Positions 36,111 to 45,663 are shown, numbered from the stretch's first letter. The stretch is DNA of 64,000 nucleotides from Atopobium sp. (GCA_022732885.1 JAIJTS010000006.1:23659-87658); one strand, 5' to 3'. Numbers and translations: made by a program. The notes: a model not told the origin generated them from the sequence alone.

Positions 36111-38120
36111 GTGCAAGACGGATTCATCAAAGTTGCAAGTATCACGCCGCGTGTCCGCGTGGCCGACGTGGCGTTTAACGTGGAGAGCTGCCTGGCTGCT
36201 ATCGAGGAAGCCGCAGGTAATCGCGGTGCCAAGGTGGTTGTGCTGCCCGAGCTCTGCATTACGGGCTATACCTGCGAGGACCTGTTTTGGCAGGATACGC
36301 TTTTGGACGCTGCTGAGCGCGGCCTGGTCTCCATTGCCGCCCGTACGGCCGATGTTGATGCATTGCTGCTGCTAGGACTGCCTGTTCGCGTTGCTAGCAA
36401 GCTCTACAACTGCGCCGCCGTTCTCTTTAGGGGAGAGCTGTTGGGCCTGGTACCCAAGCGTTACGTGCCCATGTACAACGAGTTTTACGAGGGCCGACAC
36501 TTTGTTTCTGGTCCCAAGACCGTCACCAGCGTGGACTTTGGCCTGCTCGGCGAGGTGCCGTTTGGTACCAACCAGCTGTTTGCGTGCGACACCATCCCTG
36601 AGCTGGTCGTTGGCGCGGAGATCTGCGAGGACCTCTGGGTGCCCATGCCGCCATCAAACGCGCACGCCGTCGCCGGCGCCACGCTGATCTGCAACTTGTC
36701 CGCGTCGCCCGCGTTGGCCGGCAAGTCCGCGTACCGTCGTCAGCTGGTTGTACAGCAGAGCGCGCGTCTGATCTGCGGCTATGTTTACGCAAGCGCAGGT
36801 GAGGGCGAGTCTACGACTGATTTGGTTTTCTCGGGCCATGATCTTGTTGTCGAGAATGGCCGTGTACTCGCCGATTCCGGCGTGTTTGGCGAGGGTATAG
36901 CCGTGTCCGAGATTGACGTGCTTTCGCTGGCGGCTGATCGCAGGCGTACCTCCACGTTTGAGGTTGCTCCAACGCCGGAGGATTACAAGCACCTGACCAC
37001 GTATTTCTCGCTGGAGTTTGATGGCGCGGGCGAGGGCGACGGCGAAGGCAGCGAGGGTGTTGAGCTTGCAATCCGCACGCCGCTGACCAGGTACGTTGAC
37101 CCGCATCCATTTGTGCCCGCGATGGATGACGCTCGCGCAACGCGCTGCGAGGAGATTTTGTCGATCCAGGCTCACGGTTTGGCTTCAAGGTTGGCACATA
37201 CTGGCTCTGACCACGCGGTTATTGGCATTTCAGGTGGACTTGACTCTACACTGGCTCTTCTCGTCACCGCACGAGCCTTTGACCAGCTGGGATATGACCG
37301 CTCGGGCATTGTAGCTGTGACGATGCCGGGATTTGGCACCACAGACCGCACGTATACCAATGCGATTGAGCTGGTGCAGTCGCTTGGCGCCGACCTGCGC
37401 GAGATTTCCATTGTTGATTCCGTGCTGCAGCACTTCTCCGATATTGGCCATGACCAGGACGTTCATAACGTTGTGTACGAAAACGCCCAGGCTCGTGAGC
37501 GCACGCAGATTCTGATGGACGTTGCCAACCAAGTTGGTGGCATGGTCATTGGCACGGGCGACCTTTCTGAGCTGGCGCTTGGTTGGGCGACGTATAACGG
37601 CGACCAGATGTCCATGTATGGCGTAAATGCTTCAGTGCCAAAGACGCTGGTCAGATACCTTGTTGACTACTGCGCCGACTCGTATGAAGAGCAGGGCGAA
37701 GATGAGATTGCTCACGTTTTGCGCGATGTTCTGGACACGCCGGTTTCTCCTGAGTTGCTGCCAACTGCGGCTGACGGATCCATTGAGCAGAAGACAGAAG
37801 ACTTGGTTGGCCCGTATGAGCTGCACGACTTCTTCCTGTTCCATGTGCTTCGTCACGGAAGCGGTCCACTCAAGGTTCTGCGTCTTGCCGAGCGCGCGTT
37901 TGGCACGGGCACTGACCAGGAGGTTTACGACCACGAGACTATCGTTCATTGGCTCAAGGTGTTCTACCGCCGCTTCTTCTCTCAGCAGTTCAAGCGCTCG
38001 GCGATGCCCGACGGACCAAAGGTTGGCTCGGTCTCGCTCTCTCCGCGCGGCGACCTGCGCATGCCATCCGACGCTTCTAGCTCGCTTTGGCTTTCTGAAC
38101 TGGAGAGCTTGGAGGCTTAG
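36111..38120 (+). CDS. nadE: Glutamine-dependent NAD+ synthetase
   Basis: A 669-residue enzyme that amidates nicotinic acid adenine dinucleotide using glutamine. The N-terminal nitrilase domain (to about residue 270) shows VVLPELCITGY (Glu), VPKRYVPMYNEFYEGRHF (Lys) and VGAEICEDLW (nucleophile Cys). The synthetase domain has GISGGLDSTLAL, then GTGDLSELALGWATYNGDQMSMYGVN. The start is GTG 36111 after GGAGG, ten bases behind the TsaD fusion, so the two are probably one transcript. The acidic-glycine linker DGAGEGDGEGSEG between domains is unusual but harmless. Confidence 0.94.
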   Translation: MQDGFIKVASITPRVRVADVAFNVESCLAAIEEAAGNRGAKVVVLPELCITGYTCEDLFWQDTLLDAAERGLVSIAARTADVDALLLLGLPVRVASKLYNCAAVLFRGELLGLVPKRYVPMYNEFYEGRHFVSGPKTVTSVDFGLLGEVPFGTNQLFACDTIPELVVGAEICEDLWVPMPPSNAHAVAGATLICNLSASPALAGKSAYRRQLVVQQSARLICGYVYASAGEGESTTDLVFSGHDLVVENGRVLADSGVFGEGIAVSEIDVLSLAADRRRTSTFEVAPTPEDYKHLTTYFSLEFDGAGEGDGEGSEGVELAIRTPLTRYVDPHPFVPAMDDARATRCEEILSIQAHGLASRLAHTGSDHAVIGISGGLDSTLALLVTARAFDQLGYDRSGIVAVTMPGFGTTDRTYTNAIELVQSLGADLREISIVDSVLQHFSDIGHDQDVHNVVYENAQARERTQILMDVANQVGGMVIGTGDLSELALGWATYNGDQMSMYGVNASVPKTLVRYLVDYCADSYEEQGEDEIAHVLRDVLDTPVSPELLPTAADGSIEQKTEDLVGPYELHDFFLFHVLRHGSGPLKVLRLAERAFGTGTDQEVYDHETIVHWLKVFYRRFFSQQFKRSAMPDGPKVGSVSLSPRGDLRMPSDASSSLWLSELESLEA

Positions 38121-38220
38121 CGTGAGGTTGGCTGACAGTGCGAAGCAAATGCCGGCTAGGGGCAATAATGCCGTGATACCGTTTGCTCAAACCTTGTCTT
38201 ACAGCAAAAGATGACGTTCA

Positions 38221-38260
38221 TCACCCGGTTATTCATGTAAATGCATAACCGGGTGCTTTT
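38221..38260 (+). terminator. Terminator of tsaD-nadE
   Basis: CACCCGGTTAT (38222) pairs with ATAACCGGGTG (38245-38255), then CTTTTA. The perfect 11-bp stem has a 12-base loop. Confidence 0.87.
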
Positions 38261-38316
38261 ATGCAGGTTGATTATTGCTAGAGGAGACGAAGAAACGATT
38301 CTGCTCCAAAAATGGC

Positions 38317-38503
38317 CTTCAAGTGGTAAAAATCCCGTTTAGTTGGAGTATCCAAAAATACCAGAATTTTATGCATCGAGTCTACCTGCTGTTTTGTTCC
38401 GGATAAATAATCAGACATCTGGATAGAATTTTTTACCAGGCAAAACGTGAGTGCATTTTTTCTAAATACTTTGTTTCATCTCCAACTAAACGGGATTTTT
38501 ACT
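38317..38503. repeat. Inverted-repeat intergenic element, copy 2
   Basis: The left end CTTCAAGTGGTAAAAATCCC continues through GTTTAGTTGGAG to 38348. The right end CTCCAACTAAACGGGATTTT continues to TACT at 38503. The ends match copies 1 and 3; the middle of about 130 bases is unrelated to theirs. Confidence 0.85.
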
Positions 38504-38864
38504 CAAAACAGAGGCCTCCAAAAGCGCACTCATTTTTCTTATGCAAAATCATGCATATTTCATAGCAAATATACATACGACAAAGATTTACACCAAAAAT
38601 TATGCTAATAGCAAAAATCTGCAGATCAATACCACTTGGCGCTCTCACTCGCCAACCGCAAACAGCGCCTACCAGCAGCTCAGCAGCATCGCGCACCTGC
38701 GCCTTGCTCGCACGCAGCTCACATACCACTTGCACGCTACCCGCACATAACAGTGAGCAGCTTATACTGTACGCCTGCAGAAAATCTAAGTCGGTTTTGT
38801 AAGATTTTTTACGATAGTTCGTATAAATTGTTTTGCCGTGTGGAATAACTAATAGCGTTGGAAA

Positions 38865-38906
38865 AGGGCGCTTGGCGCCAAAAGAGGGCTTAGCCCTTAA
38901 GGGAGG
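38865..38906 (+). promoter_or_regulatory. Folded leader around the groES ribosome site
   Basis: GGGCGCTTGGCGCC, then GAGGGCTTAGCCCTTAAGGG and AGG precede the start. CCCTTAAGGG is a palindrome whose right half is part of the Shine-Dalgarno GGGAGG, so the site may be hidden in a hairpin. An RNA-thermometer role is only a possibility. Confidence 0.4.
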
Positions 38907-38914
38907 TTTTCATT

Positions 38915-39205
38915 ATGAATTTGAAGCCACTTGGAGATCGCGTTTTGGTAAAGCCTGCTCCAAAAGAGGAGAAGACATCTTCTGGCCTTTACATTGCATC
39001 CGCAGCTCAGGAGCATCCTCAGCGTGGCGAGGTCCTTGCAGTTGGAGCTGGCAAGCTTGATCAGGACGGTAATCGTATTGCTCTTGATGTCAAAGTAGGC
39101 GACCAGGTATTTTACGGCAAGTTTGGCGGCACTGAAGTTAAGGTGGACGGCCAGGAGCTTCTACTTCTTCGTGCTGAGGACATTCTTGCAATCATCGAGG
39201 ACTAG
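38915..39205 (+). CDS. groES: Co-chaperonin GroES
   Basis: A 96-residue lid of the GroEL folding chamber. It starts with LKPLGDRVLVKPAPKEEKTSSGLYI, has the mobile loop in that segment and ends in LLLRAEDILAIIED, all canonical. ATG 38915 follows GGGAGG; the longer open frame from 38833 lacks family likeness. It lies 117 bases before groEL with a tandem repeat between, so the two are probably one transcript. Confidence 0.96.
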   Translation: MNLKPLGDRVLVKPAPKEEKTSSGLYIASAAQEHPQRGEVLAVGAGKLDQDGNRIALDVKVGDQVFYGKFGGTEVKVDGQELLLLRAEDILAIIED

Positions 39206-39276
39206 TCGCTCGCAGCTTGTCGCTCGCAGCTTGCCGCTCGCAGCTTGCTTGTTCGCAGCTAGTCGTTCGTAGCTTG
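39203..39276. repeat. 14-bp tandem repeat starting at the groES stop codon
   Basis: GTCGCTCGCAGCTT at 39205, 39219 and 39233 (GCCGCTCGCAGCTT), then weaker copies to about 39276. The groES TAG overlaps the first unit. Confidence 0.85.
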
Positions 39277-39322
39277 TTTGTCCGCTTTTCACGTGTAAAT
39301 TCAGCTATTTTGGAGGAATACT

Positions 39323-40960
39323 ATGGCTAAAGATATTGATTTTGGCACCGATGCTCGTGCCAAGCTTGCTAAGGGCGTAAACACCCTGGCAGATGCCGTA
39401 ACTACCACTCTTGGACCTAAGGGTCGCTACGTTGCTCTTCAGCGTTCTTATGGTGCACCAACCATCACTAACGATGGCGTCTCCGTTGCTCGCGAGATTG
39501 AGCTCAAGGACCCAGTAGAGAACATGGGCGCTCAGCTGGTCAAAGAGGTTGCAACCAAGACTAACGATACTGTCGGTGACGGTACCACCACAGCAACCCT
39601 GCTTGCACAGGTCATTGTTAACGAGGGCCTTCGTAATGTTGCAGCTGGTGCAAACCCAATTGCAATCCGCCGCGGTATCGACAAGGCTGTTGAGGCTGTT
39701 GTTGCTCAGATGAAGGGTATTGCAAAGGAGGTCTCAACCAAGCAGCAGATCGCTTCCGTTGGTACCATCTCCGCAGGTGACCCAGTCATTGGCGGCAAGA
39801 TTTCCGACGCTATGGACGTTGTCGGCAAGGACGGCGTCATTACCGTTGAGGAGTCCCAGACCTTCGGCATTGATATTGATACCGTTGAGGGTATGCAGTT
39901 TGACAAGGGCTACGTTTCCCCTTACTTCGCAACCAACAATGAGACTCTCACTGCTGAGCTGGAAAATCCTTACATCTTGATGACTGATAACAAGATTTCT
40001 TCCATTCAGGACATCTTGCCTATCCTTGAGGCAGTTCAGAAGCAGGGCGCACCTCTGCTTATTGTGGCTGAGGACGTTGATGGTGAGGCTCTGACTACCC
40101 TCATTCTCAACAAGCTCCGCGGCGTTCTGAACGTTTGCGCTATTAAGGCTCCTGCATACGGTGATCGTCGTAAGCGCATGCTTGAGGATATTGCAGTTCT
40201 TACCGGTGGCCAGGCAGTCATCAAGGAGCTCGGTGTTAACCTCAATGAGATTACCGCTGACATGCTCGGTCGCGCTAAGTCCGTCAAGGTTACCAAGGAG
40301 ACCACAACCATCGTTGGTGGCGCTGGCTCCAAGGATGCAATCGACGAGCGCATCGCTCAGATTAAGGCAGAGATTGACAACACCACTTCTGACTTTGATC
40401 GCGAGAAGCTCCAGGAGCGCCTTGCTAAGCTTGCTGGTGGCGTTGCAGTTATCAAGGCTGGCGCAGCTACCGAGGTTGAGCTCAAGGAGATTAAGCACCG
40501 CATCGAGGACGCACTCCAGGCAACTCGCGCAGCTGTTGAGGAGGGCATTGTCGCAGGTGGCGGCGTTTCCTTCCTGGCTGCTTCCTCTGTTCTGGACAGC
40601 GTTCAGACCTCTGACGCAGACGAGAAGATCGGCGTTGAGATTATCCGCAAGGCACTTGAGGCTCCAGTCCGCACCATCGCTAACAACGCTGGCTTTGAGG
40701 GCAGCGTAGTTGTCGAGAAGATCAAGGCACTCCCAGCAGGTCAGGGTCTTGATTCCGCAACTGGTCAGTATGGCGATATGATTGAGATGGGCGTTCTTGA
40801 CCCAGTTAAGGTCACCCGCACCACACTCCAAAATGCTGCTTCTGTTGCATCCCTTATCCTCATCACCGAGGCAACTGTTTCCGAGATGCCAAAGGACACC
40901 ACTATCGAGGAGTCCATTTCTCGCGCAGCTGCTCAGGGTGGCCAGGGCGGTATGTACTAA
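39323..40960 (+). CDS. groEL: Chaperonin GroEL
   Basis: A 545-residue ATP-dependent chaperonin subunit. Signature elements are TTLGPKGRYVALQ near residue 30, GDGTTTATLLAQ (ATP binding, with the catalytic Asp), VVEKIKALP in the equatorial domain, and the family signature AAVEEGIVAGGGV. The tail is GGQGGMY, a short Gly/Met-rich C-terminus. It is preceded by TTGGAGGA. The Lys-to-Arg/Tyr substitution in PKGRYVAL versus the usual PKGRNVVL is seen in actinobacterial-type proteins. Confidence 0.97.
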   Translation: MAKDIDFGTDARAKLAKGVNTLADAVTTTLGPKGRYVALQRSYGAPTITNDGVSVAREIELKDPVENMGAQLVKEVATKTNDTVGDGTTTATLLAQVIVNEGLRNVAAGANPIAIRRGIDKAVEAVVAQMKGIAKEVSTKQQIASVGTISAGDPVIGGKISDAMDVVGKDGVITVEESQTFGIDIDTVEGMQFDKGYVSPYFATNNETLTAELENPYILMTDNKISSIQDILPILEAVQKQGAPLLIVAEDVDGEALTTLILNKLRGVLNVCAIKAPAYGDRRKRMLEDIAVLTGGQAVIKELGVNLNEITADMLGRAKSVKVTKETTTIVGGAGSKDAIDERIAQIKAEIDNTTSDFDREKLQERLAKLAGGVAVIKAGAATEVELKEIKHRIEDALQATRAAVEEGIVAGGGVSFLAASSVLDSVQTSDADEKIGVEIIRKALEAPVRTIANNAGFEGSVVVEKIKALPAGQGLDSATGQYGDMIEMGVLDPVKVTRTTLQNAASVASLILITEATVSEMPKDTTIEESISRAAAQGGQGGMY

Positions 40961-40981
40961 TCCGCACCTTTGGATTACTTC

Positions 40982-41015
40982 AATCGGGTCCAGCTCTCGC
41001 TGGGCCCGATTTTTT
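40982..41015 (+). terminator. Terminator of groESL
   Basis: AATCGGGTCCAG, loop CTCTCG, CTGGGCCCGATT, then TTTT. The strong stem has one mismatch. Confidence 0.88.
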
Positions 41016-41030
41016 CTGCCTTCACGACCA

Positions 41031-41060
41031 CGTGGCGAGATACCCGGTCTTCTCGCCACG
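41031..41060. repeat. Inverted pair containing GGCGAGA and TCTCGCC
   Basis: CGTGGCGAGA (41031-41040) and TCTCGCCACG (41051-41060) form a perfect 10-bp stem around TACCCGGTCT. There is no T run, so it is not a simple terminator. One arm is a full TTCTCGCC site. Confidence 0.8.
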
Positions 41061-41218
41061 GTTGCAACGTTTACCCCGTTCATTGTCTATTAATCGAAAT
41101 CGTATGAATGTGGCGTCATTTAAGCAAAATTATTGGTCGCCACAGGTTAAAATGTTTACTTGCTGTAGCGGTCAGGTTGCATGACCGCAATGCCACGCGC
41201 CAAAGGAGAGGAGGCACC

Positions 41219-42559
41219 ATGGCTCAGAACCAAAATGGTAACGAGGACAGAGATTTTCTCGACGACCTCATTGATATTCAGGATTCCCTGCAGGTGCTTT
41301 CTAATCCGCTTGATGCGCTGATGGGAAGTCTGTCTATTGACCCAAACACGGACAAGCCGTTTGAGCCAATGGACTACAAGGAAGTCCCCTGGTCAAATGC
41401 CAACCGCTGCCTCAGGTGCGCCTCTGGAAAAGCCGAGGCATGCTCTCGTTGCTTGGACGTTTGTCCAGCTAACTGCATTGATATCCATAACCAGTCCGTG
41501 CGCATCGAAGATGAGGCGTGCCTTCAGTGCGGACTTTGTGTTGCCGCATGTCCAACTGAGACGTTCAACACGCGTCGTCATACGTCCCGCATGCTGTATG
41601 ACCAGGTAGCTCGCGCGGCCTCCGCGTACGAGCAGTGCTACATTACCTGCACACGTGCGCTGGCGAGAAAACCTGAGGGCAACGAGATTTGCCTGCCCTG
41701 CGTGGGAATGCTCTCCGCCGACATTTGGTTCTCGATCCTTACGGACTTTGACAACGTAAGTGTTTACCTACCTCTGGGCGTTTGTGATCGTTGTCGTACC
41801 ACCACCGGTGAAGAGGCATATACCCAGGCTATTGCCACCGCTGAAGAGTGGACTGGTGCCACGGTTGGCCTTGAGGTGGATGGCAACAACCTCAACCACA
41901 ACTTTACGCGCGCCTACATTCGCTCGCAGTTTATTTCCAACGCTATGAACGGTGCAGAGCGCCTGGTATCTGCGTCAGCGCCTGTGCTTGCGGGCGCCAA
42001 GGCAATTGCTGACCGTATTAACACTCACGCACGCTCTCTGGATAAACTACAGACGCAGCTTGATGACGTGATGGGTCTGCGCACCACGGACATGAGGCAG
42101 TCTATGCTTACGCAAGATCGTCGCCTGGTCATGGGAGCGCTCCAGCACGATCCAGACCTGGCCCCTTACGTGAAGCTCGAAGCGCCTATCTGGGATTCCA
42201 GCAAATGCACGGTTTGTGGCGACTGCAAAAATACTTGCACAACGCATGCTATTAACATTGATGAGCGCGGCAAGCTAACTATTAAGACGCCTTTCTGCGT
42301 GAACTGCGGTGCCTGTGAAATTGTTTGTCCAGAGCCCGGAGCGCTCACAATGGTTCCTATGGATACCTCTGAGCTGGTTGTTCGTGATCGCAAGGCTGAG
42401 GAGACCGAGCGTCTTGAGGCTCTGGCACGCCGCAAAGCTCGTTTCATTTTTGATACGGGCAAGGAGCAGCTTAAACAGCTGGCCGATTCCCTCGTCGAGG
42501 ACTCGGATTCGGGCGCCGTAGCTGCACAAGAGCCTCCAAAAGAGGATAATGGGAAGTAG
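41219..42559 (+). CDS. Double-ferredoxin 4Fe-4S protein of unknown function
   Basis: A 446-residue cytosolic protein with ferredoxin-like modules at both ends. N-terminal: CLRCASGKAEACSRCLDVCP and CLQCGLCVAACP (about residues 62-110). C-terminal: CTVCGDCKNTC and CVNCGACEIVCP (about residues 328-370). Between them lie more Cys motifs (CYITC, CLPCVG, CDRC) and a region without recognised catalytic domain. Four clusters could form an electron relay. ATG 41219 follows AAAGGAGAGGAGG. A hairpin GCGGTCA/TGACCGC lies just upstream. It looks like an actinobacterial ferredoxin partner protein; no reaction can be assigned. Confidence 0.75.
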   Translation: MAQNQNGNEDRDFLDDLIDIQDSLQVLSNPLDALMGSLSIDPNTDKPFEPMDYKEVPWSNANRCLRCASGKAEACSRCLDVCPANCIDIHNQSVRIEDEACLQCGLCVAACPTETFNTRRHTSRMLYDQVARAASAYEQCYITCTRALARKPEGNEICLPCVGMLSADIWFSILTDFDNVSVYLPLGVCDRCRTTTGEEAYTQAIATAEEWTGATVGLEVDGNNLNHNFTRAYIRSQFISNAMNGAERLVSASAPVLAGAKAIADRINTHARSLDKLQTQLDDVMGLRTTDMRQSMLTQDRRLVMGALQHDPDLAPYVKLEAPIWDSSKCTVCGDCKNTCTTHAINIDERGKLTIKTPFCVNCGACEIVCPEPGALTMVPMDTSELVVRDRKAEETERLEALARRKARFIFDTGKEQLKQLADSLVEDSDSGAVAAQEPPKEDNGK

Positions 42560-42657
42560 CAAGTAGCTGCGTACACAGCTCAACGCTTCTAGCTGCACGT
42601 TTTTCTCGCGAGAAACACGCGTAATCGTAACCGTCCACCGAAAACAAGAGGACTCAC

Positions 42658-43722
42658 ATGTCGCTTTCAATTGGTATTGTAGGCCTGCCAAACGTTGGTA
42701 AATCCACGCTGTTCACTGCGCTGACCCGCAAGGGTGGCCTGGCTGCAAACTATCCGTTTGCCACCATCGACCCTAACGTGGGCATTGTTGACGTACCTGA
42801 CGCAAGGCTTCAGAAGCTGGCAGAGATTGTCAATCCTGGCCGTATTGTGCCTGCAACCGTTGAATTTGTGGACATCGCAGGCCTGGTCAAGGGCGCAAAT
42901 GAAGGCGAGGGCCTAGGTAACCAGTTCCTGGCAAACATTCGCAACACCGACGCCATCTGCGAGGTTGTTCGCTACTTCAAGGACCCTGACGTCATTCACG
43001 TTGAGGGTCGCGTTAATCCTGACGAGGACGTTGACATCATCCAGACGGAGCTTATCCTCGCTGACCTGGGCACCATTGAGCGCGCCCTGCCTAAACTTGA
43101 GAAAGAGGCTAAGCGCGATAAGGACCTCCAGCCCAAGCTCAACGTGGCAAAGCGTCTTCAGGAGTGGCTGAACGAGGACAATCGCGCCGCTGACATGGAG
43201 ATGACCGACGAGGAGCGCCTGGCTGCTCGCGATCTCTTCCTGCTTACCATGAAGCCAATCCTGTACGTTGCAAACGTTGACGAGGACATGCTCTCCAAGC
43301 CTGCTCCTGTCATCAACGGCGTTCAGTCCATCCCTGTTTGCGCAGGTGTCGAGGCTGAGCTGGCTGATCTTGATCCAGAGGAGGCTGCAGAGTATCTGGA
43401 GTCTTTGGGACTTGAGCACTCCGGCCTGGAGACGCTTGCTCAGGCAGCATACAAGCTGCTTGGCCTGCAGAGCTACTTCACCGCTGGTCCCATGGAGGTC
43501 AGGGCGTGGACCGTCCGCATTGGCGCTAAGGCTCCCGAGGCTGCCGGCGTCATCCACTCCGATTTTGAGCGCGGCTTCATCAAGGCCGAGGTTGCTAGCT
43601 ACAACGATTACGTGGAGCTGGGTGGCGAGGCCGGCTGCAAGACTGCTGGCAAGCTGCGCATCGAGGGCAAGGAGTACGTGGTCGAGGACGGCGACGTCAT
43701 GCACTTCCGCTTTAACGTCTAA
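42658..43722 (+). CDS. ychF: Ribosome-binding ATPase YchF (Obg family)
   Basis: A 354-residue P-loop protein. G1 is GLPNVGKS, G3 is DIAGLVKGANEGEGLGN, and the base-specificity motif is NVDED in place of NKxD, which in this family favours ATP over GTP. The C-terminal TGS-type domain (VRAWTVRIGAKAPEAAGVIHSDFERGFIKAEV) is present. Length is normal. ATG 42658 is weakly preceded by AGAGG. A terminator 32 bases on is made of two octamers in inverse orientation. Confidence 0.96.
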   Translation: MSLSIGIVGLPNVGKSTLFTALTRKGGLAANYPFATIDPNVGIVDVPDARLQKLAEIVNPGRIVPATVEFVDIAGLVKGANEGEGLGNQFLANIRNTDAICEVVRYFKDPDVIHVEGRVNPDEDVDIIQTELILADLGTIERALPKLEKEAKRDKDLQPKLNVAKRLQEWLNEDNRAADMEMTDEERLAARDLFLLTMKPILYVANVDEDMLSKPAPVINGVQSIPVCAGVEAELADLDPEEAAEYLESLGLEHSGLETLAQAAYKLLGLQSYFTAGPMEVRAWTVRIGAKAPEAAGVIHSDFERGFIKAEVASYNDYVELGGEAGCKTAGKLRIEGKEYVVEDGDVMHFRFNV

Positions 43723-43754
43723 GTCACAAAACCGCTGACTGCAAACGTAAAATG

Positions 43755-43786
43755 GGCGAGAAGATCGGTCTTCTCGCCCGTTTTTT
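43755..43786 (+). terminator. Terminator of ychF built from an inverted pair of GGCGAGAA
   Basis: GGGCGAGAAGA (43754) pairs with TCTTCTCGCCC (to 43779) with loop TCGG, then GTTTTTT. Both arms are complete copies of the dispersed octamer. Confidence 0.93.
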
Positions 43787-43882
43787 GTGTGGGGTAGAAT
43801 GGTGCTGCAGGTTGTCGTGCGTTTCGCGTCGCCGCGCGCTGCGGGTGCCGCAGGTTGAGCGCTGTGCGTCGCGCGTTGTGTG

Positions 43883-45562
43883 TTAGCGCTTTGGAGCCTG
43901 ATCGGTGCCCAGGACCACGGTGATATCTACGTCGGTGGGGTAGGAGCCGTCGTTTGCCTTGATGTTAGCGGCGGGGATATCCAGCGCTTTTGCAACTCCA
44001 ACGGCCTTTGCCAAGCCCGTGCGCGTACCATCGTACACAATAATTGAGCTGGAAGGATGCTCCAGCGAGCTATCGGCGTAAGCGGTATAACCCTTTGTCT
44101 TCAGGATTCCAGCCTTCTGAGCTGCAAGTCCTTGAACGTCGGTGCCGTTGAGTACGGAAACTTCACCGGTGTAGTCCGGCTTAATGCTGTCAGCAGCAGA
44201 AGTATCGCCTGCAACGGTGCCAACAATACCTGTAGTTTCATCGGTACTTGCATCCTCCAACGGAGGCAGTGCCTGATTTACGCGGTCCATCATGGTCTTC
44301 CATGCGCTTTTATCGACAATCTCATACCATACATCGTCAATAAGCTGAGAAGTTGTTGGCGTACGACCGGAGTACATATCCTTTGAGGTATCCATTCCTC
44401 TAAAGGACATTGCCAGGCCCACGATATCAGTGACGTTAAGATCGGTAGTCACGCTTTCGGCCATGGTAGACACAGCGCCCGACATAGAAACAGGGTCCAG
44501 TTGCAGAACCTTCTTGGAAATAGCCATAAGAATCATGCGCTGGTTGGCCGCGCGATAAAAGTCTCCCGCGCCGTAATTATCGTATGCGTGTCTACTGCGA
44601 GAAAGGCCAAGTGCTTGTTGGCCGTTGAGCTTTTGCTCTCCAGCAGGAAGATCAATGCCCGAGTATTGCATATCGGAAACAGCAACAGGTAGGTTAACTG
44701 TAATGCCGCCAATAGAGTCTACAATCTTGGTGAAGGACTCAAAGTCTACCTCGGCATAGTGAGAAATACTGACGTTGGCAAGCTTTGAAACGGCTTCAAC
44801 CATTCCAGATGCGCCGCCAAAGCTGTACGCAGAGTTAATCTTTTGTTTTCCGTGTTCTCCCAGGTCAACCATGGTATCTCGGGGGATGGAAATCAGGGTA
44901 ATCTTCTTATTTTTAGGGTCTACGCGAGCCAAAATGATTGTATCAGCGCGGAAGTTGGCATCAGAATTACCCCAGTTTTCTGCGCGACCTTCGTCTTTAT
45001 CAACGCCTAAAAGCAGCATATAGAATGGGTCAGACGGAGCAACCTGAACAAGCGTAGCCTGCAAGTTTGCATCCAATCCCTGACGAAGTTTTGAGTTAGT
45101 ATCTAGCATCCACCAGGCAAACGCTACACCTGCTACCAGCAGTAATGTTCCTAGGATGCCCGCAAAGATCTTAAGACCACGACCGCGAGAAGACCCTTGG
45201 CGCTTCTTAGAGTATGTGCTAACACCTTCTGCACGAGAAGGAGCATGGCTAACTGCACCAGCCCTATGGGTAGCAAAGTGAGTGTGTTTTTGTTGCTGAG
45301 ACGGAGCTTCTTCAGGCCACTCTTCACCAACATTGGTCTGGCCAATTAAAGGCTCGCGCGTAAACCTGGAGCCGTGAGATTCGTGATTGTTGCGTGCAGA
45401 ACTTGCACCAGCGCTTCGAACGCTGCCGAGCGTGCGAGGTTGATAAGCGCCCTGATCATAATCGTCCTGCGCAAAGTCCTCTGTGTTGTGATCAAAGGCA
45501 TCTTCGCGTCTTTTGTGGTTGTTGTGACCACGATTCTGAGATGAATGTGACCTTTTGGCCAT
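43883..45562 (-). CDS. LytR-CpsA-Psr family protein
   Basis: A 559-residue cell-envelope enzyme of the LCP family, which attaches glycopolymers such as teichoic acids or capsule to peptidoglycan. A long polar, His/Arg-rich N-terminal tail precedes one membrane helix (LKIFAGILGTLLLVAGVAFAWWML, about residue 130). The LCP domain follows (LLGVDKDEG, DTIILARVDPKNKKITLISIPRDTMV, GLSRSRHAYDNYGAGDFYRAANQ), then a LytR_C domain (VSVLNGTDVQGLA). The start is the ATG ending at 45562. It lies downstream of an LPXTG gene but beyond its terminator. Confidence 0.92.
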   Translation of the reverse strand: MAKRSHSSQNRGHNNHKRREDAFDHNTEDFAQDDYDQGAYQPRTLGSVRSAGASSARNNHESHGSRFTREPLIGQTNVGEEWPEEAPSQQQKHTHFATHRAGAVSHAPSRAEGVSTYSKKRQGSSRGRGLKIFAGILGTLLLVAGVAFAWWMLDTNSKLRQGLDANLQATLVQVAPSDPFYMLLLGVDKDEGRAENWGNSDANFRADTIILARVDPKNKKITLISIPRDTMVDLGEHGKQKINSAYSFGGASGMVEAVSKLANVSISHYAEVDFESFTKIVDSIGGITVNLPVAVSDMQYSGIDLPAGEQKLNGQQALGLSRSRHAYDNYGAGDFYRAANQRMILMAISKKVLQLDPVSMSGAVSTMAESVTTDLNVTDIVGLAMSFRGMDTSKDMYSGRTPTTSQLIDDVWYEIVDKSAWKTMMDRVNQALPPLEDASTDETTGIVGTVAGDTSAADSIKPDYTGEVSVLNGTDVQGLAAQKAGILKTKGYTAYADSSLEHPSSSIIVYDGTRTGLAKAVGVAKALDIPAANIKANDGSYPTDVDITVVLGTDQAPKR

Positions 45563-45663
45563 TGGGGCTCCTTTGTATTTAATTTGCGTTTTGCCCAATG
45601 TTTTGTCAAATATCTACTATACGCAATTTTGTAATTTCGTGCTGTATGGAAATAAACCTGCCA

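Larger units (their letters stand above)
38121..38914. other. Intergenic region between nadE and groES
   Basis: It contains the nadE terminator, inverted-repeat element copy 2, an AT-rich segment with ATGCA-rich sequence at 38540-38557, and a 200-base leader to groES with hairpins at its end. I find no gene, and no CIRCE or HAIR heat-shock operator. Confidence 0.6.

Noticed and set aside
38700..38914. CIRCE operator expected before groES
   Set aside because: No TTAGCACTC-N9-GAGTGCTAA or close variant is present; short GGGC palindromes are not CIRCE.
39734..41083. Long reverse-strand reading frame over groEL (449 codons)
   Set aside because: It is antisense to a certain gene, rich in Leu/Asn from codon bias, with no ribosome site or family motif.
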